From CAWFGW01 sp963849955 (lineage in GTDB: Bacteria > Bacteroidota > Bacteroidia > Cytophagales > JAAEPT01): 64,000 bases of DNA. Shown piece by piece: positions 1 to 8,768 of this stretch (its first letter is position 1; the number at the start of each line of letters is the position of its first letter). The DNA lies in contig CAWKJU010000013.1 in NCBI GenBank assembly GCA_963849955.1, forward strand, positions 62,001 to 126,000. The letters are read 5' to 3'. The notes under the pieces were generated by a model. The model saw nothing but the letters and a program-made list of their open reading frames with translations, had not been told where the DNA came from and did no database searches. Made by a program: the position numbers and the translations under genes.

Positions 1-1518
1 AGTTACATTGACAAAACTTGTTCCTGTATCGCCAGAGAACTGCACTTTGTAATTACCTAATATGTAAATAGCATCTATGCTTACTGCAGATATAGCTAAT
101 GGTGTAGTAACACCTGTCGCTTTTGAAGTCCAGTTAACTCCACCGTCTATTGAATATCTGAGTGCCCCATTACCAACAAGTATAAAATTATCTCCACCTA
201 AGTATTTAAAGTAATAATATTGTGGATTAAACTCTGGAAATGTATGCGTTAAGGAAAAAGTTTGACCTCCATCTTTACTCAAATAAAGTCGCGTATTTGC
301 TATTACAAAAATACTATCTTTACCTCTTACAGCATAGGAATCATAGTTTGCATTATCATTAAATTGACCTAATATTGGATTGGTTTTCCCCCATGTAAGC
401 CCACCATTTATTGATTTATAAAAATAATTACCATAAGGTGCTAATAATATAGTATCATTAACTAAAGAGGCTTTTTGTAGATTAGTAGGTGCAAAATTTT
501 GAGGTGTAGAAACTACTAAAGATTCATCAAGTATATAGGAATTATAATAATCCATCATAAAAAACTTTCCATTTACCTCATGTAAATGTTTTATAATAGT
601 AGGTCCTAAAAACTCATCTTTGTTTTGAAGGGTTTTCCATGTGTTACCTCCATCCTTAGTAATTTCAACTGTGGTTCGACCAGCACTCACTATACCCACT
701 TCTGGTGTAATAAAAAAAAGATCATAAATTGACTTGCTACCGGGAAAATCTATACCAGTAAAATTAAGTCCTCCATTGGTAGTTTTATAAAAAATACGAT
801 CATTCACATTGATAAAAAAGTTTTGTGCATTGATAAAACTGATATTTTCATATCCCTTTTTATTTACATTATTAAAATTATTTCCTGCTAAACCCGCTGG
901 TGGAAAAGCTATAGTATCATAGGTTTTACCCATATTGGTACTTCTTAAAATAGCAAGGGCTTTGGTAAATCCATAGGGGGGTACTGGAAGGTGATCTAGT
1001 CCTATTAACGTGTCGTTTACCTGAAACAAACTCTTCGGTTGTTTGTATTTATAATAAGACCAGCTAAGGCCATTATCAGTAGTATAAAATGTTTTAGCAT
1101 TTGCTTCAACTGTTTTCACGAAAGCTTCTGTTTCAGACAAAATGACTATTTCTGTAAGGGAAAATATTTTATTCCCTAATGAGTCTTTTAAAATATTTAC
1201 AGACCACGTTTCACCAGCATCACTACTAAGTACAACTTCTGAATTTGAATTAACACCTATGAAGTGTGTATTTGAAAAAGCTTTAAGGCTAGTTACCCCA
1301 CTTTTACTTCCTAAGTTTTTTTCTTTCCAGCTTACACCACCATCAGTTGATTTTCGAATCACACCATCCTGAGTTGATACTAAGATCATGTTAGGATTTG
1401 TAGGGGCATAAGCTACCGAATAGATTGACCCATTTACTATTCTCCATTGTTCTGGTGTTTGAGCTAAAACCAGAATCCCCATCATTAAGATACAAATTGA
1501 GAGTACTGTTTTTTTCAT
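1..1518 (-). CDS. Secreted BNR/YCF48-like repeat protein, 3' end outside window
   Basis: An open frame runs from an ATG at 1518 to the left edge (506 codons) without a stop. It starts with a signal peptide (MKKTVLSICILMMGILVLAQ). Repeats of the form 'KSTDGGVSW', 'LSSDAGETW', 'ITKDGGNTW', 'KSINGGLTW' and 'YSIDGGVNW' are typical of BNR/sortilin or YCF48-like beta-propeller blades. In Bacteroidota such proteins usually end in a T9SS sorting domain, which would lie beyond the edge here. It is probably a secreted or surface protein. The ligand is unknown and no catalytic motif is visible. Confidence 0.85.
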   Translation of the reverse strand, partial: MKKTVLSICILMMGILVLAQTPEQWRIVNGSIYSVAYAPTNPNMILVSTQDGVIRKSTDGGVSWKEKNLGSKSGVTSLKAFSNTHFIGVNSNSEVVLSSDAGETWSVNILKDSLGNKIFSLTEIVILSETEAFVKTVEANAKTFYTTDNGLSWSYYKYKQPKSLFQVNDTLIGLDHLPVPPYGFTKALAILRSTNMGKTYDTIAFPPAGLAGNNFNNVNKKGYENISFINAQNFFINVNDRIFYKTTNGGLNFTGIDFPGSKSIYDLFFITPEVGIVSAGRTTVEITKDGGNTWKTLQNKDEFLGPTIIKHLHEVNGKFFMMDYYNSYILDESLVVSTPQNFAPTNLQKASLVNDTILLAPYGNYFYKSINGGLTWGKTNPILGQFNDNANYDSYAVRGKDSIFVIANTRLYLSKDGGQTFSLTHTFPEFNPQYYYFKYLGGDNFILVGNGALRYSIDGGVNWTSKATGVTTPLAISAVSIDAIYILGNYKVQFSGDTGTSFVNVT

Positions 1519-1568
1519 GTGCAAATTGTTTTTAAAGTTTCGCACAACATTAGCCATTCACACGCTTA

Positions 1569-1600
1569 AATGTGTCGCAGCTTAGAAAGTGAGACACATT
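1569..1600 (-). terminator. Possible hairpin terminator
   Basis: AATGTGTC (1569-1576) and GACACATT (1593-1600) form a perfect 8-bp inverted repeat in the 99-bp gap between the AraC gene stop and the next minus-strand start. There is no strong T-tract, so the terminator role is tentative. Confidence 0.35.
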
Positions 1601-1617
1601 AAACAAGCTTAAAAAAG

Positions 1618-2751
1618 CTATTTAGAAGTATTTATAAATTGTTGAGGAGTTTCTCCTGTATATTTTTTAAATGCCCTATAAAAAGATGAACGACTATTGA
1701 ACCCTGTGTCATAAGCGATACCTTCAATTGTTTCATGGGGTAACATCTGAAGCAATCTGATTTTTGAAGCTTCGATTCTACGTTCATTAATTAAATCAAA
1801 AAATGACTTTTTATAAAAGTAATTAATAGACTGTGACACTACATAGTCAAGTTCACCTAACCGGTTGGATATAGCTTTCATAGATAAATCGGACTCACAA
1901 TAGATGTGTTCTTTATCTAATAATATGGATAATGCCTCGTATACTGATTGGTGTTTATCTGTCGGAACAAAAACTTTTTCATCCGAACCAGGTACTGATT
2001 CATTCCTATTTATTTCATCGTTTACTTCGTTCAATTTTTCGAAAGTAACAGCAGTAAATACTGCATTATGATGATAGCTAAAGTAGAGAAGAAAAAAGTA
2101 TAATACATTCACTACAATTGGCATTAACAAGTAATCAACAAGATACAAAGGCAATAATATATATAGAACCACTAATAAAGTATTGAAAAACCATAGAAAA
2201 AAAACAAACCGAACCAGAAAAAAAAACTTAACTCGATCCATGTTTGAAAAAGTAGCTTCTAACCTATGTTTATACTTTATTATTTTCAACGTGATCACTG
2301 AAAAGTATACAGATTGCCACACGTAGAAGAATACGGTATATAGAAAAAGATCCAGCGGATAGTCCTCTGTCGATAGGTTGAATATATATTCTGATTTCTC
2401 TGATTTGGATAAAAAATAAAACCGAATAGCCAAAGCAATGATATATAAAAGCAAGACTCCTGAACCTATAAACAATGTCTTATGTGCTCTAAATCCTTTT
2501 CCTAACAAAAGATTAAAATAATAATACACCATTACAGGAAAAAAAACGGCTATCATTTGTACGAAAAACAATGAAACAGGAATCCATTTTTCAAAGCCTG
2601 CTAGAATGAATATGGTATTGATTAAATATAAACCTGGAATTAAAAAAGCAACTGCTAAAATCTTATTAGGTAATGCATTTTCTTTTCTGAAAAAAAGTAA
2701 GATGAATATGATGAAAATATTAGTTAACGCTAATATATTGACAATTAACAT
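1618..2751 (-). CDS. Membrane-anchored AraC-family transcriptional regulator
   Basis: The 377-aa protein has about seven hydrophobic segments in residues 1-230, a polar linker, and a C-terminal AraC-type double HTH (about 285-375). The family signature GFNSRSSFYRAFKKYTGETP is followed by the usual QFI ending. This 7TM-AraC architecture is common in Bacteroidota and presumably couples an envelope signal to transcription. It is divergent from the TonB receptor operon, which makes that operon the obvious candidate target. The signal is unknown. Confidence 0.85.
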   Translation of the reverse strand: MLIVNILALTNIFIIFILLFFRKENALPNKILAVAFLIPGLYLINTIFILAGFEKWIPVSLFFVQMIAVFFPVMVYYYFNLLLGKGFRAHKTLFIGSGVLLLYIIALAIRFYFLSKSEKSEYIFNLSTEDYPLDLFLYTVFFYVWQSVYFSVITLKIIKYKHRLEATFSNMDRVKFFFLVRFVFFLWFFNTLLVVLYILLPLYLVDYLLMPIVVNVLYFFLLYFSYHHNAVFTAVTFEKLNEVNDEINRNESVPGSDEKVFVPTDKHQSVYEALSILLDKEHIYCESDLSMKAISNRLGELDYVVSQSINYFYKKSFFDLINERRIEASKIRLLQMLPHETIEGIAYDTGFNSRSSFYRAFKKYTGETPQQFINTSK

Positions 2752-2788
2752 TCTTAGTTAGCGGGCTTTGAGAGGTTTTAACGAGGAA

Positions 2789-2796
2789 CAAAGTTA
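2789..2796 (-). promoter_or_regulatory. Candidate -7 element for the AraC gene
   Basis: CAAAGTTA on the plus strand reads TAACTTTG on the minus strand, matching the Bacteroidota -7 consensus TAnnTTTG. It lies 38 bp upstream of the AraC start. No convincing -33 TTG is seen at the usual spacing. Confidence 0.4.
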
Positions 2797-2857
2797 AAAG
2801 TTATCCGATAAGAACTTAATCCTTTAGGAATAAAATAAAGGTTTCCCTAAATACACC

Positions 2858-2910
2858 TACCCTTAATAGGGTAAATCAATATACCCTTCAAAAGCTACCT
2901 TTTTACCCTG
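2858..2910 (+). promoter_or_regulatory. NarL-type heptamer cluster upstream of TonB operon
   Basis: TACCCTTAATAGGGTA (2858-2873) is an inverted pair of heptamers separated by 2 bp (7-2-7). Further direct heptamers follow: TACCCTT at 2882-2888 and TACCCTG at 2904-2910. The 7-2-7 arrangement of TACYYMT-like heptamers is the known geometry of NarL sites in E. coli. Similar sites precede the hemerythrin gene and the imelysin operon, which flank an orphan NarL/FixJ regulator gene. That this regulator binds here is inference. Confidence 0.55.
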
Positions 2911-2919
2911 TTTAGGTGA

Positions 2920-2950
2920 TTGTTCACCGCACCATCCCCTTCTACTTTTG
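2920..2950 (+). promoter_or_regulatory. Bacteroidota promoter of the TonB operon
   Basis: A -33 TTG (2920-2922) and a -7 TACTTTTG (2943-2950, followed by C) are separated by 20 bp, within the 17-23 bp consensus range. Transcription would start about 20 nt before the ATG at 2975. Confidence 0.7.
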
Positions 2951-2974
2951 CAGTGTTTAAAACATTTCTGAAGA

Positions 2975-5335
2975 ATGGTAGTGGAAAAAATACTTCAAAA
3001 AGTATTCGTGGCATTTTTATTAGTAGTAAGCACAGTGTCAAATGCGCAATCTATTTCAGGTATCGTGAAAGATAATTCCGGGGAACCAATTCCCTTTGCT
3101 CTAGTCACACTGGATAGTACTCAAAAAACTACTACAACTGTTACTGGAGAGTTTGAATTCAATAAAGTACCTCCAGGCAAACATAAAGTAAAAGTTCAGT
3201 CCATGGGGCTTGTGACTCAAACACAAGAAGTAACTGTTACCACTGTTCCGACCAACCTTATTTTTTCAATGAAAGAAAATATTAATGAGCTGGAAACGGT
3301 CATAATTAATGTTCAAACAGCAGCTGAAAAAGTAACTGAACAGAGCTATACTGTAACAGTAATAGACACAAAAGAAATTGCTAATCAGTCATCGGATATA
3401 AACAAAGTATTAAGCACTTCTCCAGGTGTACGCATACGTGAAGAAGGTGGTGTAGGCTCAAGATTTGACTTCTCCCTGAATGGATTCAACGGCAACCAAG
3501 TCCGCTTTTTTTTAGATGGTATTCCGATGGAAAATTTTGGCTTATCGCTTACACTCAACAACATACCCGTGAATGTTGCTGACCGAATTGAGATCTATAA
3601 AGGGGTGGTGCCTGTGTGGTTGGGTTCTGATGCCTTAGGGGGAGCTGTGAACATTGTGACCAACCAAAACAAAAAAAACTACCTCGATTTGTCTTACTCC
3701 TATGGTTCATTCAACACCCATCGCACTTCGCTTAACACAGCTTATACGAATAAAAAATCGGGGGTTAGTGTACGAACAAACCTCTTTCAAAATTATTCGG
3801 ATAACAGTTATTGGGTTGAGGTAAACAAAAAAGAAGGCTCTAAGATATTATCAGAAAAAACACGCGTAAGGCGATTTCATGATGACTATGATTCCAAAAC
3901 GGCTATTGTAGATGTGGGTTTTGTAGACAAGAAATTTGCCGATCAACTATTGGTGGGTCTGGTGCTTTCGGGTAATGATAAGGCCATACAAACAGGAGCT
4001 ACCATGGAAAAAGCTTACGGTCAAAGACGACAAAAGAGCACGACTTTGATGCCGACCTTAAAGTATAAAAAATCAGATCTTTTTGTAAAAGGATTATCCC
4101 TCAACACCTATGCTTCTTATAACCTAGGATATACTCAAATCATAGATACAGCTTCCAGAACCTACTTTTGGGATGGCACTTATAATGAAAAAGCGGACCC
4201 TACGGATGGGGAATTAAACAAAACACTTTACAAGTACAACGATAACTTAGCTCTTGTCAATGCCAACCTCAGTTATGTATTATCCAAGAATCACTCGTTT
4301 GTGGGGAGTTACTCACTCAATAGTTTCAATCGAAAAGGATTTGATGAAGCCAATCCGCTAAACATTTCCAATCGAGAACCTAAACGACTCAACAAAACGG
4401 TGATTGGTCTCGGTTATAAATTTGACTGGAAAGAAAAACTTTCCGCCAGCATTTTTGCAAAACAGTACATTTTAACGGGCGCAACTTATTTCACAGAAAA
4501 TATTTACACCGACCGAACACGAAGAAAAAGAAGTTTAAATAAAGGTTACACCGGAATAGGTACTGCTATTTCTTATCGCTTGTTGAAAAACATACAATTA
4601 AAAGCTTCATACGAGCATACTTACCGAATGCCCGAAGGGACAGAACTATTTGGTGATGGCGCTAACATAAGCGAAAACTCGCAATTAAATCCGGAAGAAA
4701 GTCACAATTATAACATTGGAGCTATACATCAATTTACTATCAAAAAGAACCACGACATCACTACAGAAGCTTCGTACTTGTTTAGAAATGCCAATAATTT
4801 CATAAGAGCTACGGTATCGGATCCTACTTCTAAATTTACCAACGAACCCGCTGTACAAGCCTCTGGAATAGAAGGTAGCATCAAATACACCTACAAGACT
4901 TTATTTAAAATCTCTGCCAACGGTACATATCAGGTTTTAAAAAACATGGCTCAATACAATGAAGAAGGGAAAGTTAATTACACTTATCTCAATCAAGTAC
5001 CCAACATCCCCTACCTGTTTGCTAATCTAAATACAAGCGTTCATTTTCAAAATGTAAAATATAAAGACGATCATTTAACCATTGGATACGCGGCAAATTT
5101 TGTAGAAGAGTACTTTTTGAAGTGGGCAATTTATGGGAATGCAGATGAAAAACTCACTATTCCTCGCCAGTTATCTCACGACTTAAATATTGGCTATTCA
5201 TTGAAAAAAGGCACATACAACATCTCTCTTGAATGTAGAAATATTTTTGATGCACAGCTATTTGACAACTTCTTACTTCAAAAACCTGGGCGAGCATTTT
5301 ATGTAAAACTCCGCTATTTCTTCAGAAAATACTAA
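2975..5335 (+). CDS. TonB-dependent outer membrane receptor
   Basis: The 786-aa protein has a signal peptide (cleavage near 'SNAQS', residue 25), a carboxypeptidase-regulatory-like beta domain (about 26-110), a plug domain (about 120-230) and a 22-strand-type barrel ending in an aromatic residue (RYFFRKY). It should import a scarce ligand, such as a metal chelate, across the outer membrane using TonB energy. The partners downstream (DUF4374 lipoprotein, PepSY membrane protein, DUF4198-like protein) are those usually found with siderophore or metal-chelate receptors in this phylum. The exact substrate cannot be read from sequence. The gap to the next gene is 24 bp, suggesting an operon. Confidence 0.9.
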   Translation: MVVEKILQKVFVAFLLVVSTVSNAQSISGIVKDNSGEPIPFALVTLDSTQKTTTTVTGEFEFNKVPPGKHKVKVQSMGLVTQTQEVTVTTVPTNLIFSMKENINELETVIINVQTAAEKVTEQSYTVTVIDTKEIANQSSDINKVLSTSPGVRIREEGGVGSRFDFSLNGFNGNQVRFFLDGIPMENFGLSLTLNNIPVNVADRIEIYKGVVPVWLGSDALGGAVNIVTNQNKKNYLDLSYSYGSFNTHRTSLNTAYTNKKSGVSVRTNLFQNYSDNSYWVEVNKKEGSKILSEKTRVRRFHDDYDSKTAIVDVGFVDKKFADQLLVGLVLSGNDKAIQTGATMEKAYGQRRQKSTTLMPTLKYKKSDLFVKGLSLNTYASYNLGYTQIIDTASRTYFWDGTYNEKADPTDGELNKTLYKYNDNLALVNANLSYVLSKNHSFVGSYSLNSFNRKGFDEANPLNISNREPKRLNKTVIGLGYKFDWKEKLSASIFAKQYILTGATYFTENIYTDRTRRKRSLNKGYTGIGTAISYRLLKNIQLKASYEHTYRMPEGTELFGDGANISENSQLNPEESHNYNIGAIHQFTIKKNHDITTEASYLFRNANNFIRATVSDPTSKFTNEPAVQASGIEGSIKYTYKTLFKISANGTYQVLKNMAQYNEEGKVNYTYLNQVPNIPYLFANLNTSVHFQNVKYKDDHLTIGYAANFVEEYFLKWAIYGNADEKLTIPRQLSHDLNIGYSLKKGTYNISLECRNIFDAQLFDNFLLQKPGRAFYVKLRYFFRKY

Positions 5336-5359
5336 AACAACTTATATAAACTAAACACC

Positions 5360-6595
5360 ATGAAAAAACATCTAACTAAATGGATTTTAGGAGCTTGTGC
5401 TGCTTCGATAATTATATCTACAAGCTCATGTAAAAAAGACAATGAGACCGTAAAAAAAGAACAAACAAAAGGTAATTATGTACTAGCTGTACAAGCTGAG
5501 GGAGATGCTGAAGTTTCAACAGATTATTTAGTAACAACGGATAACCTAACCGAAGGACAAGTCTCCATTATTGGAAATGGTATTGAACAATCGGCATATC
5601 ACTTTTATCAGCAAACGGGTAAATACTTAACGACTGTCACCTACACGGATGCAAACACCGCTACTGTTTATGCATTAAATGATAAAGGATCACTTGAAGA
5701 GAAAACAAAATTTTCCATCGGAAGAACCCACTTATTTTATCCTTTAAACGGTACTGAATTTATTGCGATGAACATTCCTCGAGGTGGATCGGAAAACGCA
5801 ACATTTTACCAAGTAAATGTGGTCGCAGGTAGTGTCATGGAAACTGCTACAAGTGTTTATACTCCTACAAACGGTTCAAGTGAACAGGCTTACTTTTCCG
5901 GTATGACCCTTAGAGGAGATAAATTATTTGTCCCTTTCTTCCAAATCGCTAGTAGTGCGTTTGACTCTGAATTTACTGACACGGCTTATGTAGCAGTATA
6001 TTCTTATCCAAACATGCAATATGAGAAAACGATTTCTGATTCTCGCACAGGACCAATAGGTGCTTATGCCGCTCAAGGTCATATCTTTACAACCGAAAAC
6101 GGAGATATCTACACTTTATCGCCTTGTTCAATTGCTTCCGGTGCTCCAAAAGAAACTAAACAATCAGGTATTTTGAGAATTAAAAACGGAGCAACTGATT
6201 TTGATCCTGACTACTTTTTCAATGTAGAAGAGACTACAGGCTTTAAAATCTGTAACGCAGATTATTTAGGTGACAACAAGGTTTTAGCAAGTATTTTAAC
6301 TTATAACAATGCGACTGATGCTGATAAATGGAGTCGTAGAGATGTGAAACTGGCCGTAATTGATGTCGTAGCAAAAACTGTGAATTATATTTCCGGTGTG
6401 CCTGTGCACTACGGGGGTCCAACAGCAACTTTTGCTAACCATTACTTAGTTGATAACGGAAAAGTACACATCAAAATCACTACTAACGAAGGTACATTTA
6501 TGTACGAAGTAGATACAGATACTTACACCGGTACCAAAGGAACTGAAATTATCGGTGGTAAAGCTGTCTACGGTGTTTTCAACTTGCAACAATAA
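5360..6595 (+). CDS. DUF4374 family lipoprotein
   Basis: The 411-aa protein has a lipoprotein signal with Cys24 in the lipobox (TSSC) and then a beta-propeller-like sequence matching DUF4374. It is probably anchored in the envelope. DUF4374 genes recur next to TonB receptors and PepSY proteins in Bacteroidota iron-uptake loci, so a role in handling the imported ligand is likely but unproven. It lies 24 bp downstream of the receptor and is followed by a hairpin that may reduce transcription of the rest of the operon. Confidence 0.8.
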   Translation: MKKHLTKWILGACAASIIISTSSCKKDNETVKKEQTKGNYVLAVQAEGDAEVSTDYLVTTDNLTEGQVSIIGNGIEQSAYHFYQQTGKYLTTVTYTDANTATVYALNDKGSLEEKTKFSIGRTHLFYPLNGTEFIAMNIPRGGSENATFYQVNVVAGSVMETATSVYTPTNGSSEQAYFSGMTLRGDKLFVPFFQIASSAFDSEFTDTAYVAVYSYPNMQYEKTISDSRTGPIGAYAAQGHIFTTENGDIYTLSPCSIASGAPKETKQSGILRIKNGATDFDPDYFFNVEETTGFKICNADYLGDNKVLASILTYNNATDADKWSRRDVKLAVIDVVAKTVNYISGVPVHYGGPTATFANHYLVDNGKVHIKITTNEGTFMYEVDTDTYTGTKGTEIIGGKAVYGVFNLQQ

Positions 6596-6603
6596 ATAAC
6601 AAT

Positions 6604-6635
6604 AGAGGTTGTCTTCAGTTTGACAACCTCTTTTA
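6604..6635 (+). terminator. Rho-independent hairpin inside the uptake operon
   Basis: AGAGGTTGTC (6604-6613) pairs perfectly with GACAACCTCT (6622-6631) and is followed by a T-run. It sits between the DUF4374 and PepSY genes and may act as a partial terminator that lowers expression of the distal genes. Confidence 0.75.
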
Positions 6636-6657
6636 AACAACTCCTTTTCTCCAATCA

Positions 6658-7899
6658 ATGCCATCAAAATTTAAAAAAGTCAATAATTGGTTGCACAAGT
6701 GGCTGGGTCTTATCAGCGGTATTGTGGTTTTTATTGTATGTATCACTGGTTGTATGTGGGTTTTCCAAGAAGAAATTATCCAACTAACAGAACCTGAATT
6801 AAACATTCAAACAGAAAACAGATCAATCGTATCTCCCTCACATCTGCATGCTATTGCGCAACATAAGTTTCCTGAGAAAAAATTATCCTCCGCCTATTAC
6901 AAACAAGGCAGAGCAATAGAAGTTACACTCGGTGAGCGTAGACAAGCTACCTCACTATACGTACACCCTTATTCCGGAACTGTTATCGGTAAAAAGGAAC
7001 GGAAAGAAGGTGAAACAGGCTTTTTCAGATGGGTGCTCAATGGTCATCGGTTTTTATGGCTTCCGCATGAAATCGGACGACCCCTCGTCAATTATTCGGT
7101 GCTTATTTTTGTCTTTATTCTTATTTCAGGGCTTGTTTGGTGGTATCCTAAAAAATGGACCAAAAAAAGTGTAAAAAGAAGTTTTAAAATTAAATGGTCT
7201 GCCCCGTTTAAACGGCTCAACATCGACCTGCATAATGTACTAGGCTTCTATGCTTCCTTATTTCTACTTGCTATTGCTTGCACAGGTATGGTGTGGGGCA
7301 TAGAATGGTTCAGCAAAACCTTATATTGGACTACTTCAGGAGGAGAATTTCTACCTGAATGGAACAACGTAACTTCTGACACTACTCAAGTCAACGCACA
7401 GTATACTTTTGATGAAGCTATTGATAAAGCCTGGAAAACTATTGTCGCTGAACACCCGCATTCCGAAGGTTTTTATATCAGTTTTCCTGACACGGCTGAT
7501 GCAAAATCTACTTTATTGATAATCATCTATCCATCTGCTTCACAAATTTATAAAAGCCAACGCTACACGTTTGATCAACATACATTACAACAACTTTCTG
7601 TTAACCCTATTTATGAAACAACCTTTGAAGCTTCATCTTTCGGAACCAAGCTAAGAAAAATGAATTTCGAAATTCATGTAGGTAGCATCTTAGGCTTCCC
7701 AGGAAAAGTACTCGCCTTTTTATCCAGCCTTATTGGTGCTTCATTACCTATCACTGGATTTATAATTTGGTGGAAAAAGCGTAAAAAAAATACTAAGATA
7801 AAAAAACAGCCATCCTCTAGTAAACCAACTTTAAACTCAAGACCACAAATCAAAAAACCTAAAATACCCATTCCGGTAAAAAAACAACAACCCCATTAA
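6658..7899 (+). CDS. PepSY-associated TM helix protein
   Basis: The 413-aa protein begins MPSKFKKVNNWLHKWLGLIS, the usual PepSY_TM start, with an HxWLG motif at the first membrane helix (about 18-37). Further helices lie near 140-162, 200-220 and 350-375, with periplasmic PepSY-like segments between. The tail is rich in Lys and Pro. Family members are inner-membrane proteins of siderophore and iron uptake loci; some are proposed to act as ferric-chelate reductases. It starts 62 bp after DUF4374 and ends 4 bp before the next gene. Confidence 0.85.
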   Translation: MPSKFKKVNNWLHKWLGLISGIVVFIVCITGCMWVFQEEIIQLTEPELNIQTENRSIVSPSHLHAIAQHKFPEKKLSSAYYKQGRAIEVTLGERRQATSLYVHPYSGTVIGKKERKEGETGFFRWVLNGHRFLWLPHEIGRPLVNYSVLIFVFILISGLVWWYPKKWTKKSVKRSFKIKWSAPFKRLNIDLHNVLGFYASLFLLAIACTGMVWGIEWFSKTLYWTTSGGEFLPEWNNVTSDTTQVNAQYTFDEAIDKAWKTIVAEHPHSEGFYISFPDTADAKSTLLIIIYPSASQIYKSQRYTFDQHTLQQLSVNPIYETTFEASSFGTKLRKMNFEIHVGSILGFPGKVLAFLSSLIGASLPITGFIIWWKKRKKNTKIKKQPSSSKPTLNSRPQIKKPKIPIPVKKQQPH

Positions 7900-7903
7900 T
7901 CCC

Positions 7904-8611
7904 ATGAAAAAACAGACCCTCTTCGTTATCACCTTATTATTAACAAGTATCAATCAACTTTTTGCACATGCACTTTGGATTGAAACAGAAGAAACAATCC
8001 AAAAAAATAGCTCTCATGAAGTAAAAGTGTTTTATGGAGAATATAAACATGGTATAATTGAAAAAACTGCAGACTGGTATTCTAATGTAAATGAATTGCA
8101 ACTATGGCTAACTACCCCCCAAGGTGAAAAATCATTGTTGCCTTATGAAATGAAAGAAAATCATTTGGCTGCTCAGTTTACGCCTAAAGCTAATGGTTCA
8201 TACCTTTTATCTGTCAGTCACACTGCAAAAGATTTAGGTGGAGATTATATCTACCAATTCAACACAACGGCAAAAGTATTGGTTGGAAAATCGACTACAA
8301 ATCCCGCGATGAGTAATGACGTTTATATCACAATTAACAACAATTTAAATAAGGGAAACGATGTAATAAAGGGCTCTGTTTTTATCAAAGGAAAAAGTGC
8401 ACCAAAAGAAACGGCTGTTGAAGTTGTTAGTCCTGATGGATGGAGCAAACAATTTACAACCAATGAAAGCGGGGAATTTGAATTTCCAGCAATGGGGAAA
8501 GGAATCTACTTTTTTGAAGCCTCTACCATAGAAGATGCATTTGGCGAGCACTATGGAAAAAAATATAACCATACCTTTAGATGTGGCACTACAATAACAT
8601 TTGTTGAATAA
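7904..8611 (+). CDS. DUF4198-like periplasmic protein
   Basis: The 235-aa protein has a signal peptide ending near residue 21 (QLFAHALWIE). The mature part starts with the HALWIE-type motif typical of DUF4198 proteins, followed by two beta-rich halves. Such proteins occur with TonB receptors and metal transporters and probably bind a metal or chelate in the periplasm. It is the last gene of the operon, 4 bp after the PepSY gene. The precise ligand is unknown. Confidence 0.7.
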   Translation: MKKQTLFVITLLLTSINQLFAHALWIETEETIQKNSSHEVKVFYGEYKHGIIEKTADWYSNVNELQLWLTTPQGEKSLLPYEMKENHLAAQFTPKANGSYLLSVSHTAKDLGGDYIYQFNTTAKVLVGKSTTNPAMSNDVYITINNNLNKGNDVIKGSVFIKGKSAPKETAVEVVSPDGWSKQFTTNESGEFEFPAMGKGIYFFEASTIEDAFGEHYGKKYNHTFRCGTTITFVE

Positions 8612-8768
8612 CATATGAATTGAACCCGTTTTATTTGAATTATAAATAATGTAATCTTTATTACCCATTTAAATTATATTTACATTTTGTAAGTCCTCAA
8701 GTGTTTTATATTTTCATAAAGTTTAGTGAAACTACTATTTAGTCATTCTTTTAAGCTCCATTAACTAT

